DNA of 64,000 nt, taken from positions 1 through 64,000 of the forward strand of contig JBJEQF010000022.1 in assembly GCA_051881615.1 (NCBI GenBank), given 5' to 3'. Of the stretch, positions 14,190 to 23,660 are shown in pieces (position 1 is the first letter of the stretch; each line of letters begins with the position of its first letter). A model generated the notes under the pieces. The model was given only the letters and a program-made list of their open reading frames with translations, did not search any database and was not told the DNA's origin. This DNA comes from CAMFTQ01 sp051881615 (GTDB lineage: Bacteria > Bacillota > Clostridia > Oscillospirales > Acutalibacteraceae). The translations under genes and the position numbers were made by a program.

Positions 14190-16142
14190 ATGTGTAAGAA
14201 GCCTTACTATATTACAACGCCGATTTACTATCCGTCGGGCAATCCGCATATAGGTCATTGTTATACAACTGTTGCGTGTGACAGTATAGCACGCTACAGA
14301 CGTATGCAGGGCTATGACGTTATTTTCTTAACGGGAACAGATGAGCACGGACTGAAAATCGAGCAAAAGGCGGCAGAAAAGGGAATTACGCCAAAGGCTT
14401 ATGTTGATGAGATTGTAGAAATTTTCAAAAAGCTGTGGAGCTGTATGAACATCAGCTACGACAGATATATACGCACAACGGACGATTATCACGTTGAAAC
14501 GGTTCAGAAAATTTTTAAGGAGCTTTACGACAAGGGTTACATCTACAAGGGTGAATACTCGGGTAAATACTGTACTCCCTGCGAGAGCTTCTGGACAGAT
14601 TCTCAGCTTGTTGACGGCAAATGTCCCGAATGCGGCAGAGAGGTAACAGAGGCTAAGGAGGAAGCGTATTTCTTCAAGATGGCTCCCTTTGCCGACAGAA
14701 TTGAAAAGCTGCTGACAGAAACAGACTATTTGCAGCCGAAAACACGTGCCACAGAGCTTGTAAACAATTTCATAAAACCGGGTCTTGAGGACGTGTGCGT
14801 GTCAAGAACTACCTTTAAATGGGGTGTTCCCGTAACGTTTGATGAAAAGCACGTGGTGTATGTATGGATTGACGCCTTGTCTAACTATATTTCTGCGCTC
14901 GGCTTTTACAACGACGCCTATAATGATTACGATAAATTCTGGCCTGCCGATGTTCATATGGTAGCAAAGGATATTATGCGTTTTCACGCTATAATATGGC
15001 CTGCTATGCTTATGGCGCTTGACCAGCCGTTGCCTAAGCATTTAGCTGTTCACGGCTGGATTACCTTTAACGGACAGAAAATGAGCAAGTCGCTCGGCAA
15101 CGTGGTTGACCCGTTTGTATTAAGCGAAAGATACGGCGCAGACGCTATCAGATACCACATTTTAAGAGAGATGGCATTAGGCGCTGACAGCTCATTCTCT
15201 AACGAAATAATGATAAACAGAATAAACTCCGACCTTGCAAACGGACTTGGCAACCTTGTTTCAAGAACTGTTGCGATGGCTGAAAAATACTTTGGCGGTA
15301 CACTGCCAAGCGAGCGTGAAGAGGGCGAGTTTGACAGCGAGCTTATTGATTTAGCCTTGTCTTTAAGAGATAAGGTTGACGAGTTTATCGACAAAACTCA
15401 GATTAACAATGCGCTTGCAGAGATTTTTAAGGTCGTTTCAAGAGCAAATAAGTATATTGACGAAACAACGCCGTGGATTTTAGCAAAGGACGAGAATAAG
15501 AAAGCTCGTCTTGCGACTGTTATATATAATCTGCTTGATACAATCAGAATTGTATCTTCACTGCTTTGTCCGTTTATGCCGTCAACTATGCCGAATGTTT
15601 GGGAGCAGATAGGTGCAACGGAAAGCGATGTAAGCTATGAAAATGCGGCAAAATTCAACGTGCTGAGTGTCAATGTTACCGTTAAAAAGGGCGAGGCACT
15701 CTTCCCGAGAATTGACGTTGAAAAGGAAATTGAAGAGCTTAACTCTATTATCTGCAATAACGAAAAAACTGCAAAGCCTGAAGAAAAAGCAGAAAAAGCA
15801 GAAGAAAAGCCGCAGGGTATTGCACAAATCGGCATTGAGGATTTCTGCAAGGTAGAGCTTAGAGTAGCGCAGATTAAGGCTTGCGAGCCGATTAAAAAGG
15901 CTAAAAAGCTCTTAAAGCTCACTCTTGATGACGGAGAGGGCGAGAGAACCGTTGCAAGCGGTATTGCAAAATACTACACTCCCGATGAGCTTGTCGGCAG
16001 AAAGGTTGTTCTTGTTGCAAACCTCAAGCCTGCCGTGCTTTGCGGTGTTGAGAGTGCCGGAATGATTTTAGCGGCGAGCAGCGGTGACAGCGTTAATGTT
16101 ATTTTTGTTGACGATATGGAAACAGGTGCAAAGATAAGCTGA
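14190..16142 (+). CDS. metG: Methionyl-tRNA synthetase
   Basis: 650 residues from the ATG at 14190 with AGGGAGTGA upstream; the GTG-led longer reading has no ribosome site. The HIGH motif appears as NPHIGH near residue 19, the KMSKS motif as GQKMSKSLGN near residue 295, and the zinc-binding knuckle as CTPCE and CPECG near residues 126-148. After the catalytic and anticodon-binding domains comes a Glu/Lys-rich linker (residues about 530-545) and a C-terminal EMAPII/Arc1p-like tRNA-binding domain (FCKVELRVAQIKACEPI) found in dimeric MetRS. It charges tRNA-Met. The tatD gene follows 34 bases later, a common pairing. Confidence 0.96.
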   Translation: MCKKPYYITTPIYYPSGNPHIGHCYTTVACDSIARYRRMQGYDVIFLTGTDEHGLKIEQKAAEKGITPKAYVDEIVEIFKKLWSCMNISYDRYIRTTDDYHVETVQKIFKELYDKGYIYKGEYSGKYCTPCESFWTDSQLVDGKCPECGREVTEAKEEAYFFKMAPFADRIEKLLTETDYLQPKTRATELVNNFIKPGLEDVCVSRTTFKWGVPVTFDEKHVVYVWIDALSNYISALGFYNDAYNDYDKFWPADVHMVAKDIMRFHAIIWPAMLMALDQPLPKHLAVHGWITFNGQKMSKSLGNVVDPFVLSERYGADAIRYHILREMALGADSSFSNEIMINRINSDLANGLGNLVSRTVAMAEKYFGGTLPSEREEGEFDSELIDLALSLRDKVDEFIDKTQINNALAEIFKVVSRANKYIDETTPWILAKDENKKARLATVIYNLLDTIRIVSSLLCPFMPSTMPNVWEQIGATESDVSYENAAKFNVLSVNVTVKKGEALFPRIDVEKEIEELNSIICNNEKTAKPEEKAEKAEEKPQGIAQIGIEDFCKVELRVAQIKACEPIKKAKKLLKLTLDDGEGERTVASGIAKYYTPDELVGRKVVLVANLKPAVLCGVESAGMILAASSGDSVNVIFVDDMETGAKIS

Positions 16143-16176
16143 TTTTAAGAAAATTTAGCAAGGGCGGTGATTTTCG

Positions 16177-16947
16177 GTGGAGCATTTTAATAATATATTT
16201 GACAGCCACGCCCATTATGATGACAAGTGGTTTGATGACGACAGAAATAAGGTGCTGCCAGCACTTCCCCAAAAGGGCGTTTGCGGTGTTGTCAACAATG
16301 CGGTAAATCTGCAAACTGCCAAAACAGCGATTGAATATGCAGAGAAATACGATTATTTTTACGCAACAGTCGGCTTCCATCCCGAAAATCTGTCCGATAT
16401 TACACCCGATTACCTTGATGAAATGGAAAAACTGTTACAGCACAAAAAGGCAGTTGCAATAGGCGAAATCGGCCTTGACTATCACTGGGATATTCCACGT
16501 GATTTGCAAAAGCGTGAGTTTGAGCGACAGCTTGCGTTTTCTAAGGATATGGATATGCCTGTGGTTGTTCACGACAGAGAGGCGCACGGCGACACAATGG
16601 AGCTTTTACGCAAGTACCGTCCGAAAGGTCTTGTTCACTGCTTTTCGGGCAGTCGGGAGCTTATGAAAGAGGTAATGCGCCTTGGTATGTATATCAGCTT
16701 AGGCGGTGTTGTGACGTTTAAAAATGCACGTCAGAGCGTAGAGGTTGCAGGTGAAGTTCCGCTTGACAGGCTCTTGCTTGAAACAGACGCACCGTATATG
16801 GCACCTGTACCGTTTCGTGGCAAGCGTTGTGACAGCTCAATGATAATATACTGTGCCGAAAAAATTGCGTCTTTAAGAGGAATAACTACTCAACAGCTTT
16901 TAGACATCACAAGAGAAAACGCTCTTAGAATGTATGACATCACGTAA
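16177..16947 (+). CDS. tatD: TatD-family metal-dependent deoxyribonuclease
   Basis: 256 residues from a GTG with AGGGCGGTGA upstream. Metal ligands of the TIM-barrel hydrolase are visible: HAHYDD near residue 12, GEIGLDYHW near 95, VVVHDREA near 130, LVHCFSG near 155 and LLLETDAPYM near 205. TatD enzymes are 3'-5' DNA exonucleases or hydrolases of uncertain cellular substrate. It is cotranscribed with metG and followed by a strong GC-rich terminator. Confidence 0.93.
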   Translation: MEHFNNIFDSHAHYDDKWFDDDRNKVLPALPQKGVCGVVNNAVNLQTAKTAIEYAEKYDYFYATVGFHPENLSDITPDYLDEMEKLLQHKKAVAIGEIGLDYHWDIPRDLQKREFERQLAFSKDMDMPVVVHDREAHGDTMELLRKYRPKGLVHCFSGSRELMKEVMRLGMYISLGGVVTFKNARQSVEVAGEVPLDRLLLETDAPYMAPVPFRGKRCDSSMIIYCAEKIASLRGITTQQLLDITRENALRMYDIT

Positions 16948-16981
16948 GGATTTATATTTAAAATAAATAAGTACAAAGTAA

Positions 16982-17013
16982 TGCCCCCGCCGTTTTGGCG
17001 GGGGCAAGCTTTT
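16982..17013 (+). terminator. Rho-independent terminator of metG-tatD
   Basis: GC-rich 10-bp stem TGCCCCCGCC (16982-16991 with 16997-17006), loop GTTTT, then AGCTTTT. Confidence 0.88.
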
Positions 17014-17094
17014 GGAACAGCCTTATTCGGTTTTTTGTGTATAATAGCTCTGTTTGAATTTGATGAATGTCATTTGTGAGGGTTCTTCGGGATT

Positions 17095-18675
17095 TTATAG
17101 AGAAGTAATTGTTCCGATGAATAAAGGTGTTCCTGTCGAGGAGTTGACTATGGCATACATAAACGGTCTGTCAAGGTTGATACTTACGATATTATCATAC
17201 GGCTCACACGTAGGCGCTTGTATTATAGCTGTAACAGCGGCGGCTTTTGTTCCTACCTCTGTATTTTCAATAGCCGTTTTGTGAGTAACTGTAGATATAA
17301 AGGTCGGCAAATTGTCTGCATATATTTTTGAAAAATCTGCAATACCTGGCTCAAATGCGTCTGTAATGCCCATATCTTCCAGAATATCCTTCATTTCATA
17401 AGAATATTCGCCCTTGAATTTCGGCATAGAGGTCGTTACAAGATAGCCTTCTCCGCCCTTTTGATTTTTATACAGGCTTAAAAAGCGGTTGTAATCCATT
17501 GTAATTATCATATCATTAAACGCTTTTTCGCCGCTTTCGTTCGGCATTATTGCAACAAAGCTGTAGCCGCCCTCATACTGCTTGCAAAAGCCTGTTACAC
17601 TGTCGTCCGAAATATAAGTGCCGCCGTTATCTGAGCCGTGCAGATACTCTGCCTGTGATGTTTTGTCAAAGCCGACAAAATTGCCCGCATTTACATCGTA
17701 TTCGCAGTATTGCTCAATCCATTTTGCTTCAAAGAATAAAGCGTTGACAAGTGCCATTACAGCGTCCTTAGGCAGTTCTGACAGGATTTCCTTAATCATA
17801 CCGTCTGTGTTATCACTGCACCAGCTGTTGATTTCATTAAGAGTGTTTTCGTCCTCAAAATCACGTGAGTAAAGCTCTGTGCTGTAGTATTTGCCCAGCG
17901 TTTCGTTAAACTGCGGTATAATCGGGTGGTTGCGCTTTTCGTTTGAGTTGTTCCAGACAGAGTTAGCCATTGACACCTTGCTGTATTCGTTGCTTTTGAG
18001 GGTATTTGCATATTCAAGCAGATAAGCGTTGAGGTCGCCGATTTCGCCGTTGTTTGTAATTTTATCGGCAAGCTGTTTGTATGTATTGCCGTCTGCACCG
18101 TTTGTCACCATAGCAAGCGCATAAATCGCCGAAAGCGGAGAGATAAGGTTGTTTTTACCCGTATTGTTTTCATTTTTATAGGCTGTTTTAAAAAGGTCAA
18201 ACGAAAAAGTGCCGACAGATTTTTCTCCGTCAAAAATTACCTCATCCTTTGTGGAGATTTCGTCACCCGTTGAAATCTCATCATCTGTTGAAACATTCGG
18301 CAAAAGCTCATTTTTTGTAACAGTGATTTCAGTATCAATTCTGCTGTCTGTAGCATCATAGCCTGCACAATACTTCTGAATTTCTGTAGCGTCCTTTACA
18401 TTTACCTGCTTATCACCGTTTACATCTGCAAAAAAGGCAGACAAATAATAATCAATATCCAAACCGTCTTTTGGCTTGACTAATTCTGCCGATATTCTCT
18501 GAATATGCGTTGCATCGGTGATGTTGATTTTGCCGTCGAGCGTACTGTCGCCTATTTTGCAGGTGTAGCTTTCTGCAACGTTCTCTTTTGCTGATACGCT
18601 GAACAAGGGCATTGCAGACGTTGCCAACACCGCCGAAAGAACAGTACATAGAATTTTAGCAGTATACTTTTTCAT
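17095..18675 (-). CDS. Secreted serpin with N-terminal dockerin module
   Basis: 526 residues from the ATG at 18675; AAGGAG is nine bases upstream. A signal peptide covers about residues 1-30 (KILCTVLSAVLATSAMPLFS). Two dockerin calcium loops follow, GDSTLDGKINITDATHIQR and ADVNGDKQVNVKDATEIQK (residues about 42-112), then a linker with degenerate repeats (STDDEISTGDEISTKDEV), then a serpin domain to the end. The reactive-loop hinge at residues 474-482 (VGTKAAAVT) has the small residues typical of inhibitory serpins. Counting from the hinge Gly475 as P15, P1 is Thr489 and P1' Cys490; the stretch to the DRPF strand is about four residues longer than in alpha-1-antitrypsin, so the cleaved bond may differ. 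It would anchor to a cohesin scaffold and inhibit serine or cysteine proteases outside the cell. Confidence 0.9.
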   Translation of the reverse strand: MKKYTAKILCTVLSAVLATSAMPLFSVSAKENVAESYTCKIGDSTLDGKINITDATHIQRISAELVKPKDGLDIDYYLSAFFADVNGDKQVNVKDATEIQKYCAGYDATDSRIDTEITVTKNELLPNVSTDDEISTGDEISTKDEVIFDGEKSVGTFSFDLFKTAYKNENNTGKNNLISPLSAIYALAMVTNGADGNTYKQLADKITNNGEIGDLNAYLLEYANTLKSNEYSKVSMANSVWNNSNEKRNHPIIPQFNETLGKYYSTELYSRDFEDENTLNEINSWCSDNTDGMIKEILSELPKDAVMALVNALFFEAKWIEQYCEYDVNAGNFVGFDKTSQAEYLHGSDNGGTYISDDSVTGFCKQYEGGYSFVAIMPNESGEKAFNDMIITMDYNRFLSLYKNQKGGEGYLVTTSMPKFKGEYSYEMKDILEDMGITDAFEPGIADFSKIYADNLPTFISTVTHKTAIENTEVGTKAAAVTAIIQAPTCEPYDNIVSINLDRPFMYAIVNSSTGTPLFIGTITSL

Positions 18676-18809
18676 AGCTTGCATCTCCTTATATATAGCT
18701 TTTTAAGCGTTTTCATTCATAATACAACTGAACAGTGCGATTTTTTACACTTTGAAAAAATTATTTTGATAAAATTCTTGATTTAATAAAAAACACACTT
18801 TTGTCAAAA

Positions 18810-19253
18810 TTACATTTTGCCTGTTGAGCCAAAACCGCCCTGTCCTCGCTCGGTATCGTCAAGCTCTTCAACCTCGACAGGCTCAAGCTGACAGACAGGT
18901 GCGACAACGAGCTGTGCTATGCGTTCAAACGGCTCAATGGTGTACGGCTTGTCCGACACGTTACAAAGACCAACGCAGATTTCACCTCGGTAGTCGCTGT
19001 CAATAACTCCCACGCCGTTAGAAAGGCAAATGCCATGCTTTACGCCAAGACTGCTTCGTGCATATATAAAGGCGGCGAAATTTTCATCGGGGAGCTGTAT
19101 TGCGATGCCTGTGTTAACCCTGACAAGCTCTCCCTGATTTATTGTAAGAGGATGGTCAATAAGCGCAAACAGGTCAAGACCAGCCGCACCTTTTGTTCCT
19201 CGTTTTGGAATAATTGCTTTTTCGTTTAGCTTTTTAATTTTCAGTACAGCCAT
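18810..19253 (-). CDS. dut: dUTP pyrophosphatase
   Basis: 147 residues from the ATG at 19253, with AGAGAGGT just upstream. All five trimeric dUTPase motifs are present in order: AAGLDL, ARSSLGVKHG, GVIDSDYRGEI (catalytic Asp), RIAQLVV and the C-terminal RGQGGFGSTGK arm that closes the active site. It converts dUTP to dUMP, supplying thymidylate synthesis and keeping uracil out of DNA. Apparently monocistronic. Confidence 0.95.
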   Translation of the reverse strand: MAVLKIKKLNEKAIIPKRGTKGAAGLDLFALIDHPLTINQGELVRVNTGIAIQLPDENFAAFIYARSSLGVKHGICLSNGVGVIDSDYRGEICVGLCNVSDKPYTIEPFERIAQLVVAPVCQLEPVEVEELDDTERGQGGFGSTGKM

Positions 19254-19414
19254 AATTACCTCTCTATCCTGCAAAAATATAAATAATCTTGCAAAAAATT
19301 TTTATAATTCTAAATAAAAATTACTAAAAAGAAACTTGAATTTTTTTAATTCCAATTCGGCAAATTTAATAATTCCAACAAATAATTCTTTCAAAAGGGT
19401 TAAAAAACAATTTC

Positions 19415-21493
19415 CTAATTGATACCTCTTAAATATAACCCGCCCGTATATTCCTTTTTTTGCAGAGTTTTCCTATAATAATCAAGGGTGTTTTCCACGT
19501 TTTCCACATAGTTTTCAACAGTAAAGCGGAAAACCTCAAAATCTATTGCATTTTTGTTATAAATCCTTTCGGGCATTAAAAGCGGTACGCTGTTGAGTAT
19601 TTCACTGCAAATTCCATCACAGACAATGGGAAAGAGTATGTTTTTCCTGTCCTGCAATTTTAAGTCTTTTTTGCAGGCTTCACAGCCTTTTCCTCCGCTT
19701 CTTCCGGGGCAGTTGCGCACAAGCATCAAGGGCAGATAGCCGTAGCCGATAAGTCCTCTTTTTATTGTACCGCCTAACTGCTCTATCTGCTCGATTTTCA
19801 TTTCAATAGAAAGCTCTGTGTCGGCAAGTCCGTACTCCTGTGCCCACTCAAGAGATGCAGTGTTCGTTATGTTCAGACCAAAGCCGCCGTGAACGGCAAA
19901 GCCGAGCCTTTTTGCAAGGTAAACTGCACCAATGTTGTTTGCAAGCACATCAGTTACACCGATTTTCTTAAATTCCAGCAATCTGTTTTCGACAAATTTT
20001 TCGGCTGAAAAAAGTCCTCTGGGGATTTCTATAGCTACATTTACGCTTTTCCTTAGCAATTGTTGCACCTTTTGAATGTCGCTTTTTATCGGCAGATATA
20101 CCATATCCAGCTTTTCACAGCCTGTTGGCAGGTCGGTTGACAGAAACCTTGCTCTTTTCAGCGGCTTATCACTTCGGCTTGGCTTTTGAAGCAGCATTTT
20201 ATCAAAAATATCTTCATCACATACAATTTTACAGGATGTAAACTCTGCTCTTTTTTTGTCAAGCTCTGCAAGTGCGTTTCGTCTTAACTCATTGAGTGCA
20301 GACAGCGGAAGTGACAGACCGTCCTCTATCGAACAACGACAATCGGTGCAGTAGTACGGTGTGCCGCCTGTTTTTGTAAGCTGTGCAGACGCTTTTTCAG
20401 TTGTCAGCGCAGCTTTAACCGCTTGCTCACAGGCGGTATTGCCGATAACGGAAACGCTGTTGCCGCGCTCGTCAGCCGCAGTAAGCATAGGCATTTCGCC
20501 GATTTTTGCGGAGAAATTCATACTCACCTTAACAAGCGGATTTTCATTTCTGTAATTTTGTCTGATTTCGGATAGGAGCTTTTCGGTGGCTGATGTCACG
20601 TCCTCTTTTTTGCGAAAGCCGAACATCTCACCGTCACGCTTGCCTGTGAAGTAGCCGTCTGTAAAGCCTGAACGTGCAAAGACAGATGTCAGCTGTCGCT
20701 GTGTATTTTCAGAAGCTTCCCCAAAATCTCTGCTTTCGACACAGGCTGAAACGGCGGCACAGACGTATTCGGGACGTTTCATTCTGCCCTCGATTTTTGC
20801 CGAGGTCACGCCGATTTCCTGTAATCTGTTTATGTGGTCTATTATGCTGTTGTCTTTAAGGCTAAGTGCGTGGTCACTGCCGTTTTTTACGCTGAAAGGC
20901 AATCTGCAAGGCTGGGCGCAAGCACCTCTGTTTCCGCTTCGTGAGCCGAGCATAGCAGAAAAATAGCATTGTCCCGACACGCACATACACAGCGCACCGT
21001 GAACGAAAACCTCTGTTTCAATAGGGCAGTTCTCTGTTATTTCACGAATTTCGCTTTCGCTCATTTCTCGTGATAAAACCACACGCTTAAAGCCCATCTC
21101 GTAAAGTGCCTTTGCACCGCTTAGCGAATGTATGCTCATCTGTGTTGATGCGTGAAGCGGTAAATCGGGTATCATTTTGTGAATAAGTGATGCTAAGCCG
21201 ATATCCTGAACAATAACTGCATCAATGCCGAGTGTTGATGCCTTTTTGACAAGCTGAAGTGCTTGCTTCATCTCGCTGTCAAATATCAGCGTATTGACAG
21301 TGAGATACACCTTTACACCTCGGATATGGCAATAGGTTATCGCTTGCTCAAGCTCGTCATAATCAAAATTATGAGCGCTGGTTCGGGCAGAAAACTGCTT
21401 TGCACCCAGATACACCGCGTCAGCCTTGCTGCGAACAGCAGCAACAACGCTGTCAAAGCCGCCTGCCGGTGCTAAAATCTCGATTTTGTTCAT
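19415..21493 (-). CDS. U32-family peptidase-like protein (RNA hydroxylation type)
   Basis: 692 residues. The N-terminal U32 TIM-barrel-like domain is clear: EILAPAGGFDSVVAAVRSKA, ADAVYLGAKQFSAR, then the signature EVFVHGALCMCVSGQCYFSA followed by GNRGACAQPCR, whose cysteines match those proposed to bind an iron-sulfur cluster. A central DUF3656-like region and a second barrel-like part with CPGRSGGKGCEACKK follow. Members of this family (TrhP, RlhA) are needed for prephenate-dependent hydroxylation of tRNA or 23S rRNA rather than proteolysis; which RNA is hit here is unknown. Monocistronic. Confidence 0.88.
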   Translation of the reverse strand: MNKIEILAPAGGFDSVVAAVRSKADAVYLGAKQFSARTSAHNFDYDELEQAITYCHIRGVKVYLTVNTLIFDSEMKQALQLVKKASTLGIDAVIVQDIGLASLIHKMIPDLPLHASTQMSIHSLSGAKALYEMGFKRVVLSREMSESEIREITENCPIETEVFVHGALCMCVSGQCYFSAMLGSRSGNRGACAQPCRLPFSVKNGSDHALSLKDNSIIDHINRLQEIGVTSAKIEGRMKRPEYVCAAVSACVESRDFGEASENTQRQLTSVFARSGFTDGYFTGKRDGEMFGFRKKEDVTSATEKLLSEIRQNYRNENPLVKVSMNFSAKIGEMPMLTAADERGNSVSVIGNTACEQAVKAALTTEKASAQLTKTGGTPYYCTDCRCSIEDGLSLPLSALNELRRNALAELDKKRAEFTSCKIVCDEDIFDKMLLQKPSRSDKPLKRARFLSTDLPTGCEKLDMVYLPIKSDIQKVQQLLRKSVNVAIEIPRGLFSAEKFVENRLLEFKKIGVTDVLANNIGAVYLAKRLGFAVHGGFGLNITNTASLEWAQEYGLADTELSIEMKIEQIEQLGGTIKRGLIGYGYLPLMLVRNCPGRSGGKGCEACKKDLKLQDRKNILFPIVCDGICSEILNSVPLLMPERIYNKNAIDFEVFRFTVENYVENVENTLDYYRKTLQKKEYTGGLYLRGIN

Positions 21494-21579
21494 AGCTACC
21501 TCTTTATGTTATCGGTTAATAGAAGGTCATAATTATTGACGTTTTAACAGTAACATTATAGTGCTTTTCGCTGTTTTAG

Positions 21580-21612
21580 TCAAACAAAAAGCGGCAGAAA
21601 AATCTGCCGCTT
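21580..21612 (-). terminator. Rho-independent terminator of the MsmK-like ATPase gene
   Basis: 10-bp stem AAGCGGCAGA (21589-21598 with 21603-21612), AAAA loop, followed on the minus strand by TTTTTGTTT. Confidence 0.87.
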
Positions 21613-21631
21613 AGAATATATTAAGTTAAAA

Positions 21632-22750
21632 TCAGTTTGTGATTGTCTTTTCTGTTTCTTTATCAAAGATATGAATCTTGTTAACGTCAAATGCAATCTG
21701 AATGTTGTCGCTCGGCTTAGCTGTTGATGTAGGCTCAACACGTGCTGTAATCGGAACACCGCCGATGTTTACATACAGGTAAATCTCTGCACCCATAAGC
21801 TCTGTAACGTCAACGTTAGCAGTAACAATGCCGTTGCCGTTCTCGCATTTAGCAAGGAACTCAGGCTCGTCGTGAACATGCTCAGGACGGATACCGAATC
21901 TAACCTCTTTGCCGACATAAGACTCAAGACAGCCGTTGCTGTTCTTTGAAGCAGGCAGGTTGATTGTGTATTTGTCAAACTGCAGACCGAATGTAGAACC
22001 GTTCTTAACAAGCTTAGCGTCAATGAAGTTCATCTGAGGTGAACCGATAAAGCCTGCTACAAACTCGTTGCAAGGCATATCATAAAGGTGCTGAGGTGTG
22101 TCAACCTGCTGAATGAAGCCGTCCTTCATAACAACGATTCTTGTACCCATTGTCATAGCCTCAGTCTGGTCGTGAGTTACGTAAATGAATGTTGTGCCGA
22201 GGCGCTGATAGAGCTTAGAAATCTCTGTTCTCATCTGAGCACGGAGCTTAGCGTCAAGGTTTGAAAGAGGCTCGTCAAGTAAGAATACCTTAGGATCACG
22301 AACGATAGCACGACCTAAAGCAACACGCTGACGCTGACCGCCTGAGAGAGCCTTCGGCTTTCTGTCAAGATACTGCTCAATGCCTAAGATTCTTGCAGCC
22401 TCTTCAACACGGCGCTTGATTTCTTCCTTAGGAGTTTTTCTGAGCTTTAAGCCGAATGCCATATTGTCATAAACCGACATATGAGGATAAAGAGCGTAGT
22501 TCTGGAATACCATTGCTATATCTCTGTCCTTTGGTGCTACGTCGTTTGCAAGAGTGTCGCCGATGTAAAGCTCGCCCTTACTGATATCTTCAAGACCTGC
22601 GATCATTCTAAGAGTAGTAGATTTACCGCAGCCTGACGGACCAACAAGAATGATAAATTCTTTATCTGCGATTTCAAGGTTGAAATCTGTTACGGCAGTA
22701 ACGCCGCCGTCGTAAATTTTGTAAATGTGTCTTAATGAAACATTTGCCAT
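21632..22750 (-). CDS. Sugar ABC transporter ATP-binding protein (MsmK/UgpC type)
   Basis: 372 residues from the ATG at 22750, GGAGG upstream. Walker A is GPSGCGKST, the signature is LSGGQRQRVALGRA, Walker B is VFLLDEPLSNLDA, and the switch His lies in YVTHDQTEAM. A C-terminal TOBE/MalK regulatory domain begins near residue 240 (FGIRPEHV). No permease or binding protein lies nearby, so this is probably the shared ATPase that energises several carbohydrate importers, as MsmK does in other Firmicutes. The gene is monocistronic with its own terminator, in line with a common component. Confidence 0.93.
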   Translation of the reverse strand: MANVSLRHIYKIYDGGVTAVTDFNLEIADKEFIILVGPSGCGKSTTLRMIAGLEDISKGELYIGDTLANDVAPKDRDIAMVFQNYALYPHMSVYDNMAFGLKLRKTPKEEIKRRVEEAARILGIEQYLDRKPKALSGGQRQRVALGRAIVRDPKVFLLDEPLSNLDAKLRAQMRTEISKLYQRLGTTFIYVTHDQTEAMTMGTRIVVMKDGFIQQVDTPQHLYDMPCNEFVAGFIGSPQMNFIDAKLVKNGSTFGLQFDKYTINLPASKNSNGCLESYVGKEVRFGIRPEHVHDEPEFLAKCENGNGIVTANVDVTELMGAEIYLYVNIGGVPITARVEPTSTAKPSDNIQIAFDVNKIHIFDKETEKTITN

Positions 22751-22948
22751 AGTTAAAAACCTCCAAAATAGAAACGTACAGCAAAGCAAAACGCATATAA
22801 AATACAGCTTTGTCCTTACGAATAATAATATATCATATTTCTAAAAGAATTACCACCATTTTTTTTACTAAATATTCAACAACCTTTTTAGGTAAAATAG
22901 ATATAATGTAAATTTAGAGTTCGAAACTTGTTGTATATTTATGCAACA

Positions 22949-23656
22949 TTAACAAAAGCATTTTTTGATTTCACACCTTGTTAATTTTCTTGACATACCT
23001 GCTTTTAAATTTTCGTCTAAGCAAAGTGCGCCTACCTTAATCCGCTTTAAATACGTCACGTTAAGTCCCTGAGAGATAAACATTTTCTTAACCTGATGAA
23101 ACTTTCCCTCGCATATACGCACGTAGCCCTTGCAGGGGTTGTCCTTTGCAATTTCTAAAAAACCCGGCAAGCATTGTGTGCCGTCAGCAAAAACTATTCC
23201 GTTTTCAAATGCCGACACTGTCTGCTGTGTAATTTCACCGTCAACGACTGCCTCGTACAGCTTATACACACCGCTTTTCGGCGACAGTAGTCTGTGAGCA
23301 AAATCTCCGTCATCTGTTATGATTAGAAGTCCCTCTGTGTCCTTGTCAAGCCGTCCTGCGGGGAAAAGTCCCTTTCTGTAAAGCTCTGACGGCAATAAAT
23401 CTATAACAGTTTTCGCTTTTTTGTCGTTGCTTGCAGACAGCACTCCCTGCGGCTTGTTCATCATAATATAAACATATCTTTCAAATTGAAGTCTGTTGCC
23501 GAAAACAGTTATCTCATCATTTTCGGGATCTGCCTTTTCGTCCTTGCTTTTGCATATTCTGCCGTTAATTGTGACAGCTCCCTTTTTTATAAGCGAGTGA
23601 ACCTCTTTTCTGCTCCCTATATTCTGCGAGGCTAAAATTTTGTCAATGCGTTCCAT
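22949..23656 (-). CDS. 16S rRNA-type pseudouridine synthase (RsuA/RluB/E/F family)
   Basis: 235 residues from the ATG at 23656, preceded by AGGGTGA; longer in-frame starts would overlap the upstream gene by 60 bases. An N-terminal S4 domain (RIDKILASQNIGSRKEVHSLIKKG) is followed by the synthase core with the catalytic Asp in PAGRLDKDTEGLLIITDDGDF and the later YEAVVDGEI and EGKFHQVKKMF segments. It isomerises uridine in ribosomal RNA, most likely 16S U516 if it is RsuA, but RluB or RluF specificity cannot be excluded. Third gene of a minus-strand operon; it starts four bases after the DUF4830 stop. Confidence 0.9.
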   Translation of the reverse strand: MERIDKILASQNIGSRKEVHSLIKKGAVTINGRICKSKDEKADPENDEITVFGNRLQFERYVYIMMNKPQGVLSASNDKKAKTVIDLLPSELYRKGLFPAGRLDKDTEGLLIITDDGDFAHRLLSPKSGVYKLYEAVVDGEITQQTVSAFENGIVFADGTQCLPGFLEIAKDNPCKGYVRICEGKFHQVKKMFISQGLNVTYLKRIKVGALCLDENLKAGMSRKLTRCEIKKCFC

Positions 23657-23660
23657 TTTT

